Shown here one piece after another: positions 43,746 through 50,324 of a DNA stretch of 50,324 nucleotides. The notes beneath the pieces were generated by a model, which worked only from the letters and a program-made list of their open reading frames with translations, had not been told where the DNA came from and did no database searches. The first letter of the stretch is position 1. Every line of letters starts with the position of its first letter. The position numbers and the translations under genes were made by a program. This DNA comes from Phycisphaerae bacterium (lineage in GTDB: Bacteria; Planctomycetota; Phycisphaerae; UBA1845; JAFGLZ01): positions 1 through 50,324 of the forward strand of contig JAFGLZ010000041.1 in the NCBI GenBank assembly GCA_016927755.1. Reading direction: 5' to 3'.

Positions 43746-45704
43746 TCATTCGACCGTGACGTTCTCGGTCATCGGCCCGATGTCCACGGGACCGTCCGTG
43801 CAGTATCCGTCGGGATCGACGACCGTGTTGTCCCGCACGTCGGCGTCGTTGGAGACCGCGACGTAGATGGCCGACCGCAGCGACTTTCCGTAGTACTTCG
43901 AGCCGACGTCGAGTCCGAGCGGCCCGCTCCTGTCGTGCGGCCGAACGATTCGGTTTCCGCGAATCTTCGCCCCGCGCGTGTACGTGACGATGATGGGCTG
44001 GCGGTCGGGCCGTTCGATGACGTTGTTGGCGATCTCGATATTGGCCAGGGGTTTCGACTTCCGCATCCGGTTGGGCCTGGGGACCATCCCCACGTAGATG
44101 GCGGCCTGGACGGGCTGGTCCGCGTCGCCGAGTGCGGGGCCGCCGATGTCGGTCAGCCGGTTGCCGACGACGCGGACGTTCCGCGGGAAGCCGCCCTCCA
44201 TGTAGAACCACGACTCCATGTAGACGCGAATCCCGCCGTACATCCGCTCGTAGACGTTGTTCTCGACGAGGCCGTCCGAGGCGCCGTTCAGCAGGAGGGC
44301 CCTGCCCATCGTGTCGTGGAAGTAGCAGTTGCGAATGACGAAGCCGGGGGCGTTGTAGTTGAAGGTGTCGGCGATGGATCGTTCGGCCGCCGCCACATCT
44401 CGATCCAGGGTGATCACATACGGATCGCCCTTATAGGCGAGGATTCGCATCTCCTCGGGCAGACGCTTGGCCTTTTCGGCAAGAGCGGCATCCTCGAGCG
44501 GCTCGACGGCGGTGATCGTGGCCTGGCCCTGGGGCTCGACGCTGCTGAAGTCGTAGAACGCGATCTTCCCGCCGACTCGGTATGGGTTGTACCGCATGGG
44601 AAAGACGACGAGCTTCCTGGGGCAGTAGCGGTGACAGACCAGCGTGAAGAATCCGTGGAGATTGATCATGTCGTCGGAGTTGAACGAGAATTCGCATTCC
44701 TCGATCGTCGGTCCTCTGGCGGTCAAGGCCGAGTGAAACGCGTCGGCCATGCCGGCGTGGAGGCGCCGAGTGCCGGGCTTTCTGATCAGCTTGACGCGAC
44801 GGTAGGTGCTTCCGCCCTGGCCACCCGTTTCGAGGATGCCCATGCCGGGCGACGCGTAAAGGGTCGCGTCTTCCAGCGTGATCCGCTCGCATCGGTCGAC
44901 GTGAATCGAGCGTCCTCGCCGGAAGATGATCGCGAGGTAGTCGCCCACGCGCACGAGGTTCTTGCCTTGCCACGCGGCCGCCAGGGCCTTGTCGTGCGAT
45001 CCCTCGACGACGCGCCTCATGCTTGGGTCGAAGCGGACCTTCAGTCTCCGCGCGGCGATCTTGGTCGTGCCCAGATGCCGCAGGACGGCCTGGGGAATGA
45101 ACTCGCCGCCAGCGCGATAGGCGGTCATCTGTCCGCCGGGCAGTTCGTCCACCACGGGAAAGCCCTCATCGACGTCGACCTCGAAGGCATTCTCGCCATG
45201 ATCGACGCGAACGATCATGGCCTGCATGTACAGCGGCGGGTCGAAGTCGATCGAGACGCCCTTGAGCGTTATGTCCTTACACTCGACAAGTTCGAGTCCG
45301 GGCGGGTTCGCCGCGACGTCCTTCATGTCGCGCTCGAACCAGAACGTCGCGCCGGTCGCATCGATCGTGAAGTCCTCGAGGCCCTCGAAACGCAGCGACT
45401 TCATGTTGGCGAACCGGTATTCGCCCGGCGAAACGCGGAACTGTTTCGCTCCGTCGGCGCGGGCTTGCATGATCGCGGCGTGCAGGTCGGCGCCGGCCCG
45501 GCGTTGTTTGGCCTTCTCGCCCTCATCGGCCACCAGCCCGACCGGATCGGTGATCTTGAAGGCGGGCCTCTTCTGTGCTTCCAAGAACGCTCGGTTTTCA
45601 CCCGTGACAGCCATCGCGCCGAATTGCACCCACGCCAAGACGCCGAGGATCATTCCAGCATTCACTCGCGATGCCCTCCTCGGCGGGGCCGTATCGAGTC
45701 TCAT
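43746..45704 (-). CDS. Exported right-handed beta-helix protein, GH110-like
   Basis: A 652-residue parallel beta-helix protein. After an N-terminal signal or anchor (about residues 16-34) the helix repeats include NMKSLRFEGLEDFTIDATGA, ITLKGVSIDFDPP, ITLEDATLYASPGMGI, VENNVYERMYGGIRV and IEIANNVIERP. The segment HAGMADAFHSALTARGPTIE followed by FSFNSDDMINLHG has the layout D-A-F-H ... C/E-x-F ... D-D-x-x-N-x-H-G found in GH110 alpha-1,3-galactosidases, so a glycosidase role is likely but not proven. The start at 45704 has GGAGA eight bases upstream. It is divergent from the sialidase-fold gene, with which it may share a control region. Confidence 0.75.
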   Translation of the reverse strand: MRLDTAPPRRASRVNAGMILGVLAWVQFGAMAVTGENRAFLEAQKRPAFKITDPVGLVADEGEKAKQRRAGADLHAAIMQARADGAKQFRVSPGEYRFANMKSLRFEGLEDFTIDATGATFWFERDMKDVAANPPGLELVECKDITLKGVSIDFDPPLYMQAMIVRVDHGENAFEVDVDEGFPVVDELPGGQMTAYRAGGEFIPQAVLRHLGTTKIAARRLKVRFDPSMRRVVEGSHDKALAAAWQGKNLVRVGDYLAIIFRRGRSIHVDRCERITLEDATLYASPGMGILETGGQGGSTYRRVKLIRKPGTRRLHAGMADAFHSALTARGPTIEECEFSFNSDDMINLHGFFTLVCHRYCPRKLVVFPMRYNPYRVGGKIAFYDFSSVEPQGQATITAVEPLEDAALAEKAKRLPEEMRILAYKGDPYVITLDRDVAAAERSIADTFNYNAPGFVIRNCYFHDTMGRALLLNGASDGLVENNVYERMYGGIRVYMESWFYMEGGFPRNVRVVGNRLTDIGGPALGDADQPVQAAIYVGMVPRPNRMRKSKPLANIEIANNVIERPDRQPIIVTYTRGAKIRGNRIVRPHDRSGPLGLDVGSKYYGKSLRSAIYVAVSNDADVRDNTVVDPDGYCTDGPVDIGPMTENVTVE

Positions 45705-45737
45705 TGGCGCGTTCTCCGATTGCGTCAGGCGTTCAGT

Positions 45738-45774
45738 TTCGAAGCCTGCGAGAAGCATCCTTTACAGGCTCGAA
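45738..45774. promoter_or_regulatory. Imperfect palindrome in divergent promoter region
   Basis: TTCGAAGCCTG (45738-45748) and CAGGCTCGAA (45765-45774) pair with one bulged base around a 16-base loop, midway between two divergent glycan-related genes. A regulator site for both genes is possible. Confidence 0.3.
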
Positions 45775-45863
45775 CCAGTCTGCATCATATCACCGGGGCG
45801 ACCTGATCGGGGGAATCCGATCTGACAAGAAAGTGAATCGAACGACCGACCTGCGAGCTAACC

Positions 45864-48191
45864 ATGACGATAACGGCAATCATCACGGCGGCGGCCACCC
45901 TCGGGCTTGGGCCTTGGCGAACCTACGAAGTCTACCGACCCACCATCGAGCGATACTTCGTCGCGGACGCCGACGCCCAGCCCCTCAAGTACAACCACGA
46001 CAGCAGCATCGCGTGGTTCAAGGACCGGTGGTTCTGTGTCTGGAACGCCAACACTGTTCCGTACGAAGGCAAACCGGGCCAGCTCAACGTCGTCAGCACG
46101 AGCCGGGACGGGCGGACGTGGTCCGCGCCGGAGGCGGCCTTCTCGAGCGAAACGAAGAGCTCGAACCCGATCCCGTGTCCGCAGGGGACTCAATGGCAGC
46201 CGAACCTGATCGTCGTCGACGACGAGCTCTGGGCCGTCTGGGACCAGAACTCCAAGGACGAGCACGCCGGCTGCTACGTCTCCCGACTGAAGGACCCCGA
46301 CGGCAGGTGGCTCAACCGAAGGTTGCTTTGGGACGGCAAGCCCAAGTGTACCGTGGACGGCAAGGCTTGGCGGCCCTTCCCGACGCAGAATCCGGTGCGG
46401 CTGCGATCTGGACGGGTTCTCGCTCCGGTGACGTTGATCGGTCCGAAGGCGGACGATGCCCCTGAGGGTCTCGATGGCTGGTGGGCCTCGGAGAAGCGCA
46501 ACAGCGTCCTAATGACCGACGACGCCGGCAAGACGTGGCGGGCCTCGCCGGGCGCGATCCAGCCGGGGCGGAGTTGGGCCCAGTGGGAGCCGACCGTCTG
46601 GGAGGATCCGAACGGGACGGTATGGATGGTCGCGCGAAACAACGACCACCGTCGGGCGGACAAGGGTGGCCCGAGCCCCAGCGAAATGCTGCTTTGGTCC
46701 CGAAGCGCCGACGGCGGAGCGACCTGGAGCCCGCACGAGTACGTGCCGCTGGAAACGGTGGCGTCGCGGATGCACGTGTTGCCGGCCGGTGGCGATCGGT
46801 TCGTGATGGTGCACAATGACTGGCCGGCGAGTCGGTTTGTGGCCGATCGGTACAACCTGGCTTTGTTCTTTACGCGCGGTGGCGGGATCGACTTCGTCGC
46901 GGGTCCGGGGCTAACGGCCAGGGAGCAGACCGTTGCGTACCCGCAGATGTGGTTCCGGGACAACGCCGCGCTGATCTCCTACAGCCAGGGGAACCAGTAC
47001 CGGTCGATCAAGGTCGTGCACGTATCGCCCCTGCCGTCCCCCGACCGGTACTACCTGTTTCCGCGAAGCAACGTGCCCCCTCCGCCCAGACCGGCTCGCC
47101 TGGGGGACGCCTTCGGGTTCGACGGCGCCCAGCACGTGGCCACGCGCCGCGTGATCGAGCCCGGCGATGACGGGTTCAGCATCGGCGCCTGGGTCAGACC
47201 CGAGGCGGGCGGCGTCCTTCTCGACACGCGATCGGGCAATCCCAGCGGCGGCTTCGTCTGTGGACTCGACACTCGGGATCTCCGTCCCTTCGTTCATCTG
47301 GCCACGGCCGAGGGGAACATCAAGCCGCCTTTGCCGCTCGATCGTGGGCGTTGGGACTACGTCGGCCTGACCGTCGACAACCGCACCGGCCTGGCCATGT
47401 TTCACGTCAACGACAAGGTTCACGGCATTACGTTCAGACCGCCTGCCCCGATACCGCTTCGGGGAACGACCGGCTACATCGGGACCAAGCGTATGCCTTC
47501 GAGCACGCTTCCCGCGTTCATTGGTGAGATACGCGTGTTTGAGGTTTACGGGGCCCTGCTCGATGCAGCTCAACACAATGTGTTGCACAACCGATTCGCC
47601 GCCATGGCGCGGCGCGAGGCGCTTGCGCCGGCCGAGACGCCGACCGGGGCACCCATCCTCCGCTTGGACCCCGCCGATCGCGGGGGACTCGAGAAGGACT
47701 TCGTTCTTCCGGCGGACAGCGCCGACCGCGCGGAGGTCGGCACCGTCGATGGGCGTCAATCGCTGCTCCTGACAGGGAACGCTTCGGCGGGGGTCGACCT
47801 CGACGAGAATGATCGTGGCCGCGGCGATGGCGTGGAGTTTGGCTTCAAGTTCGAGCTCCATTCCGGCAAGAATCTTGTTATCTGTACGGTCGGAGACGCC
47901 GACCAACCCGCGCGACTCATCATTCGGGACGGCCGGCTCTGGCTGGCGACGAGTCGGGAGCAGCGTCCGTGTGGGACGGTCAGGCAGGGGCAGTGGACTG
48001 ACGTAAGGATCACCACCGAGGCGAATACGACTACCGCCGCCGTGAACGGCGCGCCGCCCGTCAGCGTGACGCATAAGCCATCCGGCACGTGGATCTACTT
48101 GGGGCAGGGGTATCGCAGTGGCGCGGCCTCCCAGCCCGTCGACGGTCAGATCGCGATTGACGTTCAGAGCGTTCGCTCGCGAGTCGAGTAG
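45864..48191 (+). CDS. Sialidase-fold protein with C-terminal LamG domain
   Basis: A 775-residue protein with a six-bladed sialidase/neuraminidase fold and three Asp-box sites: SRDGRTW at 80 (one residue short), TDDAGKTW at 218-225 and SADGGATW at 281-288, both canonical. A LamG/pentraxin-like jelly roll follows (about 415-590: GDDGFSIGAWVRPEAGGVLL, then FIGEIRVFEVYGALLDA), and a second beta-sandwich to the end. The N-terminus is short and only weakly like a signal peptide. Catalytic residues for sialidase (Arg triad, Tyr/Glu) could not be checked, so the substrate is open; such proteins also act on other glycans. The ATG has no strong ribosome-binding site. Confidence 0.78.
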   Translation: MTITAIITAAATLGLGPWRTYEVYRPTIERYFVADADAQPLKYNHDSSIAWFKDRWFCVWNANTVPYEGKPGQLNVVSTSRDGRTWSAPEAAFSSETKSSNPIPCPQGTQWQPNLIVVDDELWAVWDQNSKDEHAGCYVSRLKDPDGRWLNRRLLWDGKPKCTVDGKAWRPFPTQNPVRLRSGRVLAPVTLIGPKADDAPEGLDGWWASEKRNSVLMTDDAGKTWRASPGAIQPGRSWAQWEPTVWEDPNGTVWMVARNNDHRRADKGGPSPSEMLLWSRSADGGATWSPHEYVPLETVASRMHVLPAGGDRFVMVHNDWPASRFVADRYNLALFFTRGGGIDFVAGPGLTAREQTVAYPQMWFRDNAALISYSQGNQYRSIKVVHVSPLPSPDRYYLFPRSNVPPPPRPARLGDAFGFDGAQHVATRRVIEPGDDGFSIGAWVRPEAGGVLLDTRSGNPSGGFVCGLDTRDLRPFVHLATAEGNIKPPLPLDRGRWDYVGLTVDNRTGLAMFHVNDKVHGITFRPPAPIPLRGTTGYIGTKRMPSSTLPAFIGEIRVFEVYGALLDAAQHNVLHNRFAAMARREALAPAETPTGAPILRLDPADRGGLEKDFVLPADSADRAEVGTVDGRQSLLLTGNASAGVDLDENDRGRGDGVEFGFKFELHSGKNLVICTVGDADQPARLIIRDGRLWLATSREQRPCGTVRQGQWTDVRITTEANTTTAAVNGAPPVSVTHKPSGTWIYLGQGYRSGAASQPVDGQIAIDVQSVRSRVE

Positions 48192-48351
48192 CGGGCCTGT
48201 ACTCATGTATTCATCTCGCGCTCTCCACATGCTGGACAACGTGCTCAATGACGACGCGTTTCGCACTCACTCCGCCGGCCAACGGCATTTGACGCGAAGC
48301 GCGTTCTAGGCGAGCATGCTTTCTGGTTGGCTGGTCGGTTTGAGAGGAAGC

Positions 48352-50324
48352 ATGAGCTCGGCAGAAGCGAACTCACCGTCGTGTTCCACAGGCGCCACAC
48401 CCGATCTTGTGGCACGGGCGTTTGGGTGGGGTGAGGTCTTCGTCCTCATTCCGCTGCACGCGTTCTGGGTGCTCTACAAATCCACGCCGTTCGTTGCGGA
48501 GAACATGTCGAGCGCCTTCGTTGCCGTTGTTCCGCTCGGGGCGATGGTCGTTGTCGGATTGCTGGCGCGGCTCCGCGTGGTCCGAGCGGCCATCGTCGGC
48601 ATCGAGTGGGCGCTCCACCTGTCGGCCGCGGCGTGCATGGCGATGGTGCTGCTCTACGTGGCCCTTCGCGACCCGTTCAACCCGGTCGTCCCGATCACCT
48701 GGCCGCTGTGCCTCTGGAGCGTCGCGATCGCGTTTGCTCTGCTGGCCGATCTTGCGTTGCATGAACGCACACGCGCCAGCGGGTTCGACGCACCACAACG
48801 GAAGAGACGACTCCGCGCCGTCGCCGCGGCAATCGCGCTTTGGGTGGCGCTCGTCTGGCTCGCGGCGGGGATGACGTGGACGCCGTACTTCCTGACCGTA
48901 TCGGTCGTGTTCCACGCGGTTGTGGCAACGGCTGCCCGTCGCGGACGCGGCCCCGACGAGGTCCACATGGCCACCAGACATCCGCTCTGGCAGAGCGCTG
49001 CGACCTTCGTCGAGGCCCTCTTCGCCGTTGCGCTCATGCTGACGGTCCTGCTCCGCTTCGTTTTCGTCTGCCACATGACCGGCACGGCGGAGCTCAAGTA
49101 CTTCCAGTTCATCGACGTCGCTCTCGCGCCGTGGTTTGTGGCCGGTGCCGCGCTGGCGCTGCTCGCGTCCCGACTCCGAGCCGCCTTTCTGGCCCATGCC
49201 GTGATCGTCGCCGTGCTTCTGCTAAGCGATGAACTGGCGGTGTGGCCCGTCGCGTTGATCATGGGCTACGGTCTGTCGACGTTGCTGCTTGCCTCGACGC
49301 GAGAGGGCGCGCTGGCGTACTCGGCCTCGGCCGCGGTTACCACGGCGATATGGATACTGGGGCTTCTGGGCTTCATGCTCGCGGGCGTGATCATTGTCTT
49401 CGAGGTGGGTCTGGACTTCGTCAAGGGCCTGATGGCGAACATGCGGGTCGTGACACCGGGGCTGTACGCCGCGTGGCTGGTTCTGGTGGGCGTGGGCGTG
49501 TGGCACTCGAAGCGTCAGGCGGCGCCGGAACCCGAGGAGTCGATGTTGATCTCTCCTTCGGCCCGCGGATTGGCCTATGCGGCGATCTGTATGGCCATTT
49601 TGGCGCCTATCGCGTGCCTGATCCTGACGACCATGTGGCCGGCGGTCTGGCTCGAGCGGCCCCCGCGCGTCGAAGTCGGCGAGCCGGCCGGCATCTGTCA
49701 CGCCGGCTACTCGCGCTCCGACGAGGAGTACGCGATCCTCGATGAGCTGGGCGTGCGGCTGATGCGCGTGGACTTCCATTGGAGACGTATCCAGCCCACG
49801 CCTGATACATGGAGACTCGATCATTTCGATGGGTACTTGGACGCCGCCCATCGTCACAATGTGAAGGTGCTGGCGCTGCTCTGCTTCGACAACAACGCCG
49901 TCGAGCAGTCGCCCTCCGGCTCGAAGCGCGGCATGTACATCGCGCCGGAAGACGTTCCTCTCTTCCTCGAGTACGTCCGGCGCACCGTCGGGCGGTGCAA
50001 GGACCGCGTCTACGCGTGGGAGATCTGGAACGAGCCCGACATGCCCCGCTTCTGGACCGGCACGGCCGAGGAGTTCTACGAGCTGGCTCGCCGTACCGCC
50101 GAGACCGTTCGCCAGGTCTATCCGGAGGCGCGCATCCTCGGCTCGGCGATGACGTCGGGGATCGGCGTTGGTTCGGCCGAGGAGGTGGAAGGGTTGCACA
50201 CGTCCGGCGCGCTGAAGGACGTCGACCACCCGACCATGCACACGTACCTCTCGGATCCGCGCGCGTACTATGGGGAGTTTCTGAGGGTGCGGAACGCCGC
50301 CGCGAAGCACGGCCACCCCGGCTC
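48352..50324 (+). CDS. Membrane protein fused to clan GH-A glycosidase domain, truncated by window end
   Basis: An uninterrupted frame from ATG 48352 (with GAGAGG just upstream) runs through the last base of the window, giving at least 657 residues. Residues 1-435 contain about ten hydrophobic helices, for example VWPVALIMGYGLSTLLL and GLAYAAICMAILAPIACLIL. From about 446 a soluble domain begins with GICHAGYSRSDEEYAILDELG and reads as a TIM-barrel glycosidase of the GH39/GH5/GH-A clan: VYAWEIWNEPDMPRFW contains the likely acid/base E561, preceded by VDFHWRRIQP. The catalytic domain is incomplete, so the nucleophile Glu is not seen. Membrane-fused glycosidases of this kind may act on lipid-linked or surface glycans. 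Confidence 0.82.
   Translation, partial: MSSAEANSPSCSTGATPDLVARAFGWGEVFVLIPLHAFWVLYKSTPFVAENMSSAFVAVVPLGAMVVVGLLARLRVVRAAIVGIEWALHLSAAACMAMVLLYVALRDPFNPVVPITWPLCLWSVAIAFALLADLALHERTRASGFDAPQRKRRLRAVAAAIALWVALVWLAAGMTWTPYFLTVSVVFHAVVATAARRGRGPDEVHMATRHPLWQSAATFVEALFAVALMLTVLLRFVFVCHMTGTAELKYFQFIDVALAPWFVAGAALALLASRLRAAFLAHAVIVAVLLLSDELAVWPVALIMGYGLSTLLLASTREGALAYSASAAVTTAIWILGLLGFMLAGVIIVFEVGLDFVKGLMANMRVVTPGLYAAWLVLVGVGVWHSKRQAAPEPEESMLISPSARGLAYAAICMAILAPIACLILTTMWPAVWLERPPRVEVGEPAGICHAGYSRSDEEYAILDELGVRLMRVDFHWRRIQPTPDTWRLDHFDGYLDAAHRHNVKVLALLCFDNNAVEQSPSGSKRGMYIAPEDVPLFLEYVRRTVGRCKDRVYAWEIWNEPDMPRFWTGTAEEFYELARRTAETVRQVYPEARILGSAMTSGIGVGSAEEVEGLHTSGALKDVDHPTMHTYLSDPRAYYGEFLRVRNAAAKHGHPG

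Noticed and set aside
43935..45806. Plus-strand open frame of 623 codons
   Set aside because: Antisense to the beta-helix gene and lacking any recognisable domain.

Overview
This looks like a chromosomal stretch from a GC-rich, Gram-negative, polysaccharide-degrading bacterium, most likely a planctomycete of Phycisphaerae type or a close relative. The signs are a type IV-like pseudopilin with a DGHV motif, a PEP-CTERM protein, lamin-tail-domain exoproteins, a Tat-exported Gfo/Idh/MocA oxidoreductase, many scattered secreted carbohydrate-active enzymes, a BatA/VWA membrane protein and a small Hc1-type nucleoid protein. This assignment is inference; no rRNA or tRNA gene is present to settle it. 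Long antisense ORFs are common because of the codon bias and were ignored. Left part (1-8060): housekeeping genes. purA, uppS and a small HAD phosphatase-like gene run close together and are followed by a large BatA/VWA membrane protein, a 58-residue histone-H1-like protein too short for normal ORF cut-offs, and a FabZ-type dehydratase. On the opposite strand are a homocysteine S-methyltransferase-like gene and nrdR. A pair of NrdR-box-like sites exactly 31 bp apart lies upstream of nrdR. Middle part (8350-27700): a 1098-residue exported protein of unknown family; a minus-strand group with an oligogalacturonate-lyase-like beta-propeller, an RbsA-type double ATPase without permease, and a lipoprotein starting with a collagen-like Gly-X-Y stretch; then a beta-propeller, a pseudopilin, two lamin-tail surface proteins, a GH78 alpha-L-rhamnosidase, a small orphan protein, and an M6 metallopeptidase with four PKD-like repeats. 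Two exported proteins here end in the same kind of Cys, hydrophobic helix, Arg-rich tail, which looks like a C-terminal sorting signal; a third carries PEP-CTERM. Right part (27700-50324): a non-pyrrolysine MttB-family methyltransferase, a spermidine-synthase-like polytopic membrane protein, an LPG-synthase-type membrane protein, a GH38 alpha-mannosidase, a metzincin-type lipoprotein, a CE15-like esterase, a two-gene DUF5131/TcmP unit followed by a class I methyltransferase, a Gfo/Idh/MocA oxidoreductase, a GH110-like beta-helix protein, a sialidase-fold/LamG protein, and a truncated gene fusing about ten membrane helices to a clan GH-A glycosidase domain. The strongest candidate for an under-described system is the DUF5131 (three-cysteine, radical-SAM-like) plus TcmP pair at 39430-41423. 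Other notable points are a PurA whose guanine-recognition Asp reads Asn, a perfect 10-bp palindrome at 36547-36575, a cluster of small intergenic palindromes at 24314-24472, and the membrane-glycosidase fusion at the right edge. No CRISPR array, insertion sequence, integrase, rRNA or tRNA was found.
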